Source: Glomus cerebriforme (taxonomy: Eukaryota; Glomeromycota; Glomeromycetes; Glomerales; Glomeraceae). From it: a DNA stretch of 12,253 bases. Positions within the stretch are counted from its first letter, which is position 1; each line of letters starts with the position of its first letter. The notes below the pieces were generated by a model that was given only the letters and a program-made list of their open reading frames with translations, was not told where the DNA came from and made no database searches. The position numbers and the translations under genes were made by a program. Below, piece by piece: positions 1-8,748 of this stretch. Where the stretch lies: NCBI GenBank assembly GCA_003550305.1, contig QKYT01000091.1, positions 212,930 through 225,182 on the forward strand, given 5' to 3'.

Positions 1-191
1 CAAGTAAGATAGTAACTGGAAGTTTTATCTGGACATGTATAGTAACTGGGAAGTAGAATAGTAACTGGACGTGTAGGATAGTATCTAGACAAGTAGAATA
101 GTATCTGGGAAAGTAGAATAGTATCTAGATGTGTAGGATAGTAACTGGACATGTAGGATAGTATGGGGACATGTAGATAGTAACTGGATAA
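1..191. repeat. 20-bp minisatellite at left window edge
   Basis: Head-to-tail units of 20 bp begin at 53, 73, 93, 113, 133 and 153, with a 19-bp unit at 173. The consensus is roughly GTAGRATAGTAWCTGGACAT. Less regular units fill 1-52, so the array may continue beyond the window. Units differ at a few positions, notably A/T in GTAACTGG against GTATCTGG and the last 3-4 bases. The unit length is not a multiple of three and stops occur in the frames I read, so it is not coding. It could lie inside an intron or be intergenic. Confidence 0.85.
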
Positions 192-298
192 ATAATTAGA
201 TAAATGAAACATTTGGGATTGGTTTGATTTTTGATTTCTATCCTTTTTTGTTATTAATGTATCACTTTATTAACTTATTATTTTTTTTGATTCTCTAG

Positions 299-342
299 AT
301 GATAAGGATGAGATGGATCTTTTTGAAATTGACCTACTGTAA
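299..342 (+). other. possible terminal exon of a gene to the left
   Basis: A pyrimidine-rich stretch with a TTAAC branch-like site at 270-274 ends in TTCTCTAG at 298. After it an acidic tail can be read, DDKDEMDLFEIDLL, ending in TAA at 340-342. This looks like the short last exon of a rightward gene whose other exons lie outside the window. No matching donor site or upstream exon is visible, because the upstream DNA is minisatellite. The call rests only on splice-site shape and the coherent peptide, and chance is a real alternative. Confidence 0.2.
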
Positions 343-366
343 ATTAAACCTGGTTTCTTGTGAATC

Positions 367-421
367 AACTCACTGTAGATATTTATTAGAAGTTCACTTC
401 ATTGAATATCTAAAGTGAGTT
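367..421. repeat. 17-bp inverted repeat with inner hairpin
   Basis: The left arm AACTCACTGTAGATATT (367-383) pairs with the right arm AATATCTAAAGTGAGTT (405-421), with 16 of 17 positions complementary. The spacer contains a second small hairpin, GAAGT TC ACTTC (389-400). The 55-bp unit could form a cruciform or RNA hairpin, or be a tiny foldback transposon derivative. CAACTCA (366-372) can also pair with TGAGTTG (433-439), so the structure may be nested in a wider one. Confidence 0.6.
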
Positions 422-438
422 TAAACATTTTTTGAGTT

Positions 439-528
439 GCGATTGGTGTTGACGTCCTCGTCGTGCAACTTGGGTGTTAATATTAATTAATACTTATTAA
501 TATTAATAGCGAACAAACACCAAATCGT
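439..528. repeat. inverted repeat enclosing a GC-richer loop
   Basis: GCGATTGGTGTT (439-450) is the near-complement of AACACCAAATCGT (516-528), with one extra base in the right arm. Between them is a locally GC-rich stretch (451-476, including CGTCCTCGTCGTGC) followed by a palindromic TTAATATTAATTAATA block. It lies directly beside the 367-421 inverted repeat. Function unknown; a foldback element remnant is my best guess. Confidence 0.45.
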
Positions 529-736
529 TATATCATGTCTTTTACATACATGTACAGTATTATTTCTTACAATGGATTTTATTGTTTAATAATTAGGAAC
601 TAGACGCCTAATGTTTGATATTACAACGTTTGGCAATAATTAATTAGAATGTACTAATAGAACAAATGTACTAATAGAATGCATTGTATTAATAAATTTG
701 TACTATTTATATTTGCGAAATTATAAAATAAAGAAA

Positions 737-819
737 ATGTGATATTTATTGATCATGTGATAATTTATTGGTTAAAACATGTGATATCTGGGGACTAGCG
801 AAATATCGCCATGGCGATA
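737..819. repeat. three ATGTGATA direct repeats plus 16-bp palindrome
   Basis: ATGTGATA occurs at 737-744, 755-762 and 779-786, the last two as CATGTGATA with an E-box-like CATGTG core. An inverted CCAAT motif (ATTGG) lies at 767-771. A perfect 16-bp palindrome, TATCGCCATGGCGATA, occupies 804-819. The grouping resembles a promoter-like or transposon-end regulatory block rather than random AT-rich DNA. No gene starts just downstream on either strand that I can support. Confidence 0.4.
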
Positions 820-880
820 AATTATAAAATCCTTTATTATTTATATAGTTAATATCTAATTGACAAATTACAAAATTAGT

Positions 881-1016
881 ATTCAATTTATTTATTAAAA
901 AGAAAGTGATTCTAAAAATAATACTTGAAAATTCCATGACCTTCAGGTCTAAATAATATTTCTAAAATAATTTTTTTCTTCACATTTAATTTTTAGTTTT
1001 TTTTTTATAATTTAGA
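881..1016. repeat. dispersed repeat, copy 1
   Basis: This stretch shares an ordered series of blocks with 7896-8101: a 19-bp identity ending TTTATTTATTAAA, then AGAAAGTG, AAATTCCATG, TTCAGGTCTAAAT and a poly-T run followed by ATAATTTAGA. The order and orientation are the same, but spacer lengths differ, so the two copies have drifted by indels. Weaker similarity may continue to about 1075 (AATTCTGATT, AATTCCA). It is probably a short interspersed element or a non-autonomous transposon fragment. No ORF, terminal repeat or target duplication was identified. Confidence 0.6.
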
Positions 1017-1077
1017 TTTAACAATATATAGTAAATTATTTTTAATAATTCTGATTGTCAAATTCCACAAATTTAAC

Positions 1078-1104
1078 AATGTCCCAAATCCGACTTGGGA
1101 CATT
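1078..1104. repeat. perfect 10-bp stem hairpin
   Basis: AATGTCCCAA (1078-1087) and TTGGGACATT (1095-1104) are perfectly complementary around the 7-nt loop ATCCGAC. It is GC-richer than its surroundings and is the first of three adjacent inverted repeats. It could act as a hairpin in RNA or be part of a foldback element. No T-run follows immediately, and bacterial-type terminators do not apply here. Confidence 0.65.
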
Positions 1105-1107
1105 CCT

Positions 1108-1207
1108 ATGTCTGAAATTTAACCATATTCAAAATTAAGCTAGTCAGATTTAACATCTCAAGTTTCGGACATAAATATTAGATATCCTTTTTAATTTGAT
1201 ATCTAAT
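1108..1207. repeat. two further inverted repeats of the same cluster
   Basis: ATGTCTGAAA (1108-1117) pairs with TTTCGGACAT (1163-1172) at 9 of 10 positions, the exception being a G-T. Next to it, ATTAGATATC (1177-1186) pairs perfectly with GATATCTAAT (1198-1207) around an 11-nt loop. TTGGGACAT and TTCGGACAT in the two hairpins are near copies of each other, which suggests that one element built from related arms spans roughly 1078-1207. Confidence 0.5.
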
Positions 1208-2636
1208 TACTTTCATTGTATCTATGATTTCAAGAACTTTGATCCAAATTATCATTATATATAATAATATGGTATATGAGTTGCAAATAATATTTATTGA
1301 AATGACTCTTAACAGTCTAGCCTGTCAACTTATAACTACTAAGACATGATATGATCCAGAAATGTTAGACAATTCTTTTATTTGTTATGCTCTCTAGAGT
1401 TTTTTTTTTTTTGAAATTATGAATAGTGTAATGTTTTACTTTTACTACCACAACCTTTATTGGAATAAAAGTTTGTGAAGTCACTGAATGGTTTATCTTC
1501 AAATAATGTTTTCTCACTTTGTACTGGAATTAGCAATACTATCTATATCTTCTATTAAATATTTAATTCGATCGAATTGAAATCATCACATTTAGTACGA
1601 GAAATATGACTATTTATTTTTAATTTGATATAATGGATTCTCAATTACGCTTTAAAACACAGAATTACAAAAATTATTTGAAATCAAGAGTCAAATTCTG
1701 TAAAAATTTACAAACCTAATTTATGAATTTCTCTGATAAAATGAAATGTCCTCGTTCCCCTTAAAAATGGTTTTTACTGATAACTTGTAAACGAAGAATG
1801 TTTATCTTACCTAATATTTAAAATCTATATTAATTAAAGTTTATTGCAAAGACAAAGTGAAATTTACATAACAAATGATTAAATTATATTAAATGAACTA
1901 TTTAAATTACAAATCACGAACTACTATAATAATAAAATGAAAATAAATTCAAATATAAATAATAAAATTTTAATATATCGGTTTATCTAAAAAAATAATT
2001 ATAAGTTTTATGTAAAAAAAAAATTCTTTACCACTATTTTAATTTGCAATTTACTACACCTATATTTGTTCTGACAAGACCAATCATTCAGTTATATTTT
2101 TGCCATTTTTAATTTGTAGTATTTCAAATATTTTAGATAATTTTTTAGTATTAACTAAAAAAAGTATTTAAGGTGCAATACTAATTTTCATTCATCAATT
2201 GTTTCATGTGAAATAATTACACTTATATTTGACATATTGTTATTCTTTCGATTACTTGATTTATCAAAATCAATATTATAAAACTATTTAACTGTAAATA
2301 TAAGTTTAATAAACATGATTTACTATATGAAAGTCATATGATTTACTGTGAAATNCTAAAAAAAGTTATAAATAAGATAATTTTAATTCCATGCCTTTCT
2401 GTTCTTCTGTTATTATTTAAAAATTAATATATATACAGTATATTCTTTATTGTCCGGCCGAAAATAGAATCTTTAAAAAAAATATTAAAAAAAAAAGAAT
2501 GTAATTTACAGTAAGTTTGCGCTTGTCGTCTTGGCGAATTTTTTTTGTAGAAACAGATTTATGAACTCTGAAACTCTAAATCTCTCAGGTGCGTGATAAG
2601 TAATTTAATTTGTTGTTTATTGTTCTTTACCTCTGT
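1208..2636. other. AT-rich intergenic DNA, no gene seen
   Basis: Frames on both strands are closed every few codons. Long A and T runs dominate. One undetermined base lies at 2355. Two TACAGTA heptamers occur at 2434-2440 and 2507-2513. A small CGGCCG lies near 2455. I see no tRNA, no coding exon and no convincing promoter. Confidence 0.6.
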
Positions 2637-2766
2637 TCTTATTCGTATAAGTTGCAGTCCCACGGTAGACCTGGTTGGTTGTGGTACGGCATGGTGCTAT
2701 ACAAAGGGAGAAGTATAGTACACTTCTATGAAGTCCATTGCTGGTAGGCCGTAGCACTGAGCTATA
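2637..2766. other. GC island with RNA-like hairpins, unidentified
   Basis: About 120 bases here are near 48% G+C by my count (58 of 121), in a background near 20%. On the plus strand GTGCTATAC (2694-2702) pairs with GTATAGTAC (2713-2721), a 9-bp stem with one G-U and loop AAAGGGAGAA. Alternatively AGAAGT (2709-2714) pairs with ACTTCT (2722-2727). TACGGC (2685-2690) can pair with GCCGTA (2748-2753). On the minus strand the block begins TAGCTCAGTGCTACGG, resembling a tRNA A box, but I find no B box or cloverleaf. Short open frames cross it on both strands without recognisable protein similarity. It may be a structured RNA gene, a tRNA-derived SINE, an inserted organellar fragment or a conserved exon. 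Confidence 0.4.
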
Positions 2767-2876
2767 ATTAAAAAAATAAAAATAAAAGCTTTTTTCCAAA
2801 GATTTTTTATTTTTTATCCAGTTTTCTGTTTGTTTAGCAAAAATATGAAATCATTAAAATTAATTTAACAGCCTCT

Positions 2877-2894
2877 ATACAGTATATACTGTAT
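2877..2894. repeat. 18-bp palindrome ATACAGTATATACTGTAT
   Basis: A perfect palindrome containing TACAGTA (2878-2884) and TACTGTA (2887-2893) back to back. Its right part belongs to the 15-mer ATATACTGTATGTAT (2884-2898), which recurs exactly at 3657-3671 and 9233-9247. It could be two nested transposon footprints or an abutted pair of transposon tips. Confidence 0.55.
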
Positions 2895-3790
2895 GTATTC
2901 TTTTTTTGAAAAATTTTATAGCAGCACAAAAAGAAAAGAAAAAATGTTAAACCATAAAAAGCAATTTAGACGATAATTTAAATAATAATACAATCGAAAT
3001 AGAATAAAAAAAAACAACAAAGTATATTTTCAAGGAGAAGATTTACATCACCATGAATGCCATTATCCTACGAATAATAAAATTACTGCAAGGCTAATTA
3101 ATAAATAATGATTATTAAGTAAGAATTTTTCTATTTTGTAGGTACTAACACATATATGCTATTTTATTAATAATAATATTATTATTATTACCAGAATACA
3201 GAGGAAATAAAATTTAATCTCCTGGCGGGTATTGAAATTTTAAAATTTGAAAATTGTTTATTAGGATTTTTTTATATCCTATATTTTTAATTATCCATTT
3301 TTAACTGCTTTAGTAATACTGTAAGATAAAAAAAGTTTATTCTTTTTCAGCTGACTAAAATATTTAAATTGAATTATAACGCAAAAATCCTAGTTAAATT
3401 TTTGTTGCGCCAAATATGAGATTCCGAACACGATTTATGACAATTATGATTTGACAATCCTAATTCACGAAGTTGCTTTCATTTTTCTTATAATGTCACC
3501 AAGCGTTAAATTTTTTTATGATTGAATTATAACACCAATTTAAGAAACTTGATGATATATTGATAAGGTACCATGGCACTGTAACTACAATGAAATTGCA
3601 CTAATATCTATTTAGAGAGTCGACGCAAGCATGCAATATTATATTTTTCCATTATTATATACTGTATGTATATATATCTTCACTCGATTGTCCATACTAA
3701 ATGATCGTCAAATCAATTACAATTAAAGTTAGGCTAATAAAATTATTTATTACACTACTATATTTTGCGACACATTACAAGCATTTTTGA
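2895..3790. other. intergenic region upstream of the main gene
   Basis: No exon or RNA gene is supported here. Contents are a palindromic ATT/AAT microsatellite at 3166-3190, TACTGTA at 3317-3323 and 3660-3666, and a second exact copy of the 15-mer at 3657-3671. TTGAATTATAAC occurs twice (near 3369 and 3524), the two copies framing about 155 bases. It probably contains the distal promoter of the gene starting at 3852, but no specific factor site is recognisable. Confidence 0.45.
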
Positions 3791-3798
3791 TATAAATA
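3791..3798 (+). promoter_or_regulatory. candidate TATA box of the RING-TPR gene
   Basis: TATAAATA lies 53 bases before the proposed ATG at 3852 and is followed by a TTC/TTT-rich stretch and an A-rich leader, a common fungal core promoter layout. In DNA this AT-rich, such a match is easily found by chance. Confidence 0.35.
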
Positions 3799-3851
3799 AA
3801 GGTTCATAGATATATTTTTATTTTCATTTCTATTCACAATAAAAAAAAATT

Positions 3852-6800
3852 ATGGTGGGAAGTTCAAGTCAGGTAAATTAAAATTTAAAAAAGCATTAAT
3901 TATTTTTANAATTATTATAAATTTCTAAATTTAAGAATTATTTATATAATAGAGCGGAAGTTCGTCTGTCAAAAAACCAAATACTGTTCCTGATAATCTT
4001 GACTTCGTTGTATATAAAACGGATTTGCGTGAAAATATTGTGTTTAACAATCATATCCTTCTTAAACTGGAAGAGGATGGATTCATTACGCCCGATGATA
4101 AAGCAGAAGAACTTTTAAAAAGTCTGACTAAACCAAAATATTTATACGCACTTAAATTACTTTTTGAAAATTTACAAAATGAATTTTCATCTCAAGTATT
4201 AACAGATTCATTAGAAGCTTTAATTAATACTCCATTTAATCATTATTCAAAAGAAAGCGTAGCCAGACTAGAGTTACATTTAAGAACTTTGGTTAATGTT
4301 TTAGAACGAATATGTTTCTCACCAATAGTACTTAGTAAAGAACTTCGGGATTGTATTTATAATTCTTTAGCAAAATTTGCTGAAATTCATCGTAAAACTA
4401 CACAAGTTATTGAAATAGGTGTTGAAAATAATTTTAGATCAAATTTCAATCAATTTAATCAAAACAACAATGATAATGACCAAATTATAATCAAAAAGCG
4501 CAACTATAATATTGATTTTTTATTAATTCACTTGCGGGATACACTTCATAGTCTGCGTGATGATGAAACATGGCTTTATGAAATTATACGAAGAACTAAA
4601 GACTTTCTTAAAGCTGTATTAAATATTACACCAGGAATTTTATCAAAGATGGGAGTAACTATTCCAAATGATAATTGTTCAATTTTATCAATGCTTACTC
4701 AATTACGTCAAAGCTTAAGTTTTAAATANCCNGTGGCANCCTATTATGTAGATTGGAGAATTATGTTAATAATTCAACATAATCTTTTCACTTGGTCTGA
4801 AAGTTCTGAAAAGATAATTAGTAAAAAATTCGGAGAATTGGTATTAATGGAATATATCTGGAGCTTTTTAGAAAGAGAATGGATTAATGTTNCTAATAAA
4901 TCTATTTTAGATTCTCAAACGAAGTTTGATGAAGTATCGAATAAGGTTTCGAAGACTTTGAAAAATACTGGTGGTTTTTTAAATGAACTTGTTGGAAATG
5001 AACCTCTCGCGTTACCACATACTTTATGGTTTGGAATATTGGATCTTGCACAAAATCTTATTCAACATTCAACTCGAACAGCCACATATGGTCTTTGTTA
5101 TTATTTAGCAATTGAATCACTTAATAAAGCTCCAAGCAGGTTCATTCAATTTAAAGCTATTGAAATATTATTGCATTTATACAATATTGATAATCAAATG
5201 TTTTCAATGATTGAAACTGATTTTGATCAATATACACAAAAATTAAATGAGAATAAGGCAACAACAGAATCTTCAGAAAAATTTCGTGATTTATTAACAT
5301 TTGTTAAAGAAAAATATCTTGAAGATTCAAAAATTTTATATAACACTAAAGGAGAAAAAAAAGGAAAAGGAAAAGTAAAAGAAAAAAGTTTAAATCAAAA
5401 TTCAAATTCTAATATCNTAAATGTTATAGCAGATGAAATNACATGTCCNATTAGTNTTGAACCAACNGATCAATTATGTAGTTTAAAATGTCAACATATA
5501 TTATCATTANATAATTTAAAAAAGTTAAAACAAAAAATATGTCCTCAATGTAAAGAAAAAATNGAAGATAATGACATTAGATATTTACCACAAAATTCTA
5601 TTTACAAAAATTTATATTCAAAATTTTTTGAAGCTGGACATATTTTACCTATTATTGAATTAGAAGATTCTAAACAATCTGATAGTGATTCAGATAATTC
5701 AGAAGTTGATCTTATATTAACTAAAAAGAAGAAAATTATGAACGTAATTAAATCAAATTCAAATATATTATTATCATCAATAATTCCCAAAATTTCAAAA
5801 AAACAANATCNNANATATCAAAATGTANTAAANGAATTAANTGAAAAAAATTATACAAAAGCTGAATATTGGTGTAAAATATTTCTAGATACTTTTCCTA
5901 AAAGTTATTCTATGAGATGTATTTCAGCTTATACTTATAGATGCCTTGATAATTATAAAAAAGCACATATATTTTTAAAAGAAGCTATCGAATTAAAAGA
6001 AAAAAAATCAATTGCTTATTATATTCGTGGAGAAATATTTTTTAGACAAGGTGAATATGATAAAGCAATATACGAGTTACGAACATCATTAAATTATAAG
6101 GCCAAAATAAATAATTTATATATAATAATTGGAAATAGCTATTTTTTTAAATTAGATTATTATTTTGCTCGATATTACTATAATATTGCATTAAAAAATG
6201 ATCCAAATAATTATTTATGTCTCAAGAATCATGCATATATTTATGATAAGCAAGAATATTATTCAAAAACTTTAGAATTATTAGATAAGTTGCTAAATAT
6301 TAATGATGATGATTCATTAATTTTATGTTATTATGGAGAAATTTTAAGTAAAATGGGAAAATATTATGATGCTACAGCATATTTTATTAAAGCAAATAAT
6401 ATAGATCCTGAAAATATTCACATTTTAATTAAGAGAGCTATAGCATATTATATTCTTCAAGAATATGATAAAGCTTTATCAGATCTCGATAAAGTTATAC
6501 AATTGGATCCATTGAATAATTTAGCATATTATTATAAAAGTCTAATATATAATACTAAACAAGATGTTGATAATACTTCAATTGCATATAATAAATTCAC
6601 AGAATTAGTTTCTGATGATATTTTAGCAAAGATTCAATCATGTCATTTAGAGTATTTGCTAAATAATAATAGTTTAAAAGATTTAAGACATATTCTAGCG
6701 AAAATCAATCAAATTTCTAATATTGAAAATTATAAATCATTACTTTTAATTAGGTGTAAAATATACATTGAACTAAAAAAATATAATGAGGCAAAATTAG

Positions 6801-7822
6801 ATTTTGATGCATTATCTATTAAGACTTATGATAATTATGATGTTTTTTTCATTTATTTATTACGAGAATATTCAGATTTTTGGTCATACTTATGTAAAAT
6901 TTACCAATTAAATATTAAATTTACTGAACTTGGAATTGTTAATGAATTTAGCAAATGCATGTATCAAGGTAAGACTTTTAAAATTTAAAATTTATTATTG
7001 ACTAAAATTAACATATAATTTTTTCTTTTCAGAAATGGAAATTTATTTTATTTCAAACCTTATAAATTTGAATAAGAAACTTTGTCATTTTCAAGAAAGT
7101 GATGCCAACAGGTAAGTTTATTTATAATATTACCTACAGGTTAAATAATTTAATAAAATTAATCGATTCTATTTTAAAATTTAAGTTTATCAGGACAGGT
7201 GTTATGTTCTAAAAGTGAAGAACTTCGTTTGGATTTACCTGCACTAAAATATTATGTTTTTATTATTTGGAAAATAAATATTAAAAAAATATTATCTGAA
7301 GATTGCCATATAAAATTTATAGTTATGAATGAAGTAAGTTTAATTAAATATTTTGTTTATTTTATTTATATTTTAAATTAATATATAAATTTGATTATAG
7401 GAATCTAAACAAGAAGAACATATTCTAAAATATGAGGATGTATCAAAACTTGAAGGATTAGGTTGGATTGAATATAATCTTCCAAAATACGAACGAGATA
7501 GTTTTTTAGTGAAGCTTTCGATTGAAGTAAAAGGTTCTATTGATATGGTATATTTTCTACTTGCTTATTAAGATTAATTTAAATCAGAAGTCAGAATAAA
7601 TTAGAGTTATAACTTATATAATTTTTATTTTTATAGCAAATTGATTATGTTCGATTTGGATATAATAAAACAGAGATAAGATGCATTCCTAATATGGGTG
7701 ATTTATTACCATATTATCTTGAAATTTGCCCTAATATTCCGGAAACTTTCAAGGACAAGTATTTTTCAAAAAAAGAAATAGAAAATTTGCTTGAGTTTAA
7801 AGATATTATTAACAATTTATAA
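3852..7822 (+). CDS. RING/U-box-like and TPR protein, 1,198 aa, six exons
   Basis: Exons: 3852-3872, 3953-6968, 7033-7111, 7186-7333, 7401-7547, 7637-7822. All five introns are GT-AG, 64-89 nt, and the frame holds across every junction to TAA at 7820-7822. Exon 1 gives MVGSSSQ from the only well-placed ATG. Residues to about 470 are helical and unrecognised. A lysine-rich linker (473-488) leads to a degenerate RING/U-box site with C505, C516, C520, H522, C537 and C540, where CPIS replaces the usual CPxC. An acidic serine stretch and KKKK follow (about 576-602), then TPR repeats (about 630-960; motifs such as YNKALSDLDK-like helices and IDPEN turns). The last 186 residues, split over exons 3-6, match no domain I know. 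RING/U-box plus TPR suggests a ubiquitin ligase scaffold (family knowledge); activity and substrate are inference. No signal peptide or membrane segment was seen. Eighteen undetermined bases lie in 4729-5841. None forces a stop, though the TAN codon at 4727 could hide one. It is likely a member of a large Rhizophagus family. Confidence 0.85.
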
Positions 7823-7895
7823 TTATATGTTTTACAGTATATCATTTTTAATTTAGTCAAAATTTTTATATTTGTAATTTTATTTTTATAATCAT

Positions 7896-8101
7896 ATTCA
7901 ATTTATTTATTAAAGAAAGTGTTTTTCAAAAGACAATAATTGGAATTCTGTGCGATCCAAAAGTAATTAAAAATTCCATGGCTATTGATCTTCAGGTCTA
8001 AATCGGATTATCTTTTTTTTTTGTAAAGAAAAAAATGACATAATATTTTCTCGAATTCTTATTTCGCGTATCAAAATTTGGGTTTTTTTTTATAATTTAG
8101 A
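7896..8101. repeat. dispersed repeat, copy 2
   Basis: Partner of 881-1016 in the same orientation: the shared 19-bp start (7896-7914), AGAAAGTG (7914-7921), AAATTCCATG (7971-7980), TTCAGGTCTAAAT (7991-8003) and the T-run with ATAATTTAGA (8082-8101). This copy is about 70 bases longer between the same landmarks, with extra sequence between AGAAAGTG and the CCATG block and after GGTCTAAAT. It starts 74 bases beyond the stop codon of the RING-TPR gene, so it may contribute to that gene's 3' UTR. Confidence 0.6.
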
Positions 8102-8710
8102 CTTAGAACAATAGTTCAGGTTATTATCAAATTGTGATTCATCTAGTAATTAATTATCTAATTCCAAAAGATTAAACAAGTCAAAATTTTCGATCTGAAA
8201 ATATTATTTTTTGAATTATGAAGAAATTTTATAAAAAATCTAAAGCATAAAATAAATTTATTCAAATTATTGTCAGAATCGAGAAATATGTGAAATTTTA
8301 TTTTTACTTGATCAGATTTTGCGAGGTTCATTAATTGCATATGATGAAATAATTTTCAGTTTTTTTATTCTTGATTTCAAAGTGAGTTTGCAATTGCATT
8401 AAGATTTAAAGTTTTTATCATTATTATAAAACTTTTTAATTTTAAATAATGCAAAGAATGACGAACGCATTTCCATTTTCAATTTTCATTATTGCATCAA
8501 ACATTTTTAAAAATTTCTCTACTAAAGGCATCTTTAATTTCATTGAACTTTTCAGATATTAAATTTGCAGGAAATAATAACAGAATTTTTTAAAAGAATA
8601 TATTTTTAAAATATTATACTTTTCGCTTTTTAAAGGTTAAAGAAACAATCAAGTGAATCAAAAGCCGCAGAAATTTATCTATCGCGTTACTGCAGTACTA
8701 CAAGTACACA

Positions 8711-8748
8711 AATAAATAAGTTTCAGTAGCATATATACAAACAATAAA
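8711..8748 (+). promoter_or_regulatory. TATA-like block repeated on both sides of the Sel1 gene
   Basis: AAATAA, GTTTCAGTA, three bases, TATATA, then AAACAAT with A-rich sequence. A closely similar block in the same orientation lies at 9944-9982 downstream of the gene. TATATACAAAC begins 141 bases before the Sel1 ATG, a plausible core promoter distance for a long leader. It could equally be an ordinary short repeat. Confidence 0.3.

Noticed and set aside
1..191. CRISPR-like array
   Set aside because: Units abut with no unique spacers, and the window is eukaryotic. It is a simple minisatellite.
746..937. Minus-strand 63-codon frame
   Set aside because: It overlaps the palindrome and dispersed repeat, is AT-driven and shows no domain. 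The start lies in the repeat's CCATG block.
2637..2766. tRNA gene on the minus strand
   Set aside because: Only an A-box-like stretch is present. No B box, anticodon arm or acceptor stem could be found.
2617..2799. Minus-strand 60-codon frame through the GC island
   Set aside because: No family recognised, and its N terminus is low-complexity Phe/Tyr. The island's composition alone explains the open frame, though a conserved exon cannot be excluded.
5602..5790. Minus-strand frame inside exon 2
   Set aside because: Antisense shadow of the acidic and lysine-rich linker of the real gene.
4025..6988. A single-exon protein starting at TTG 4025 and ending at 6988
   Set aside because: TTG is not a likely start in a fungus. 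The frame continues upstream to a splice acceptor at 3952, and a good donor at 6969 leads into in-frame downstream exons.
7199..7381. A separate 60-codon gene
   Set aside because: It is exon 4 of the RING-TPR gene (7186-7333) read on into the following intron.
8158..8340. Minus-strand 60-codon frame between the genes
   Set aside because: AT-rich composition, no domain and no splice or promoter context.
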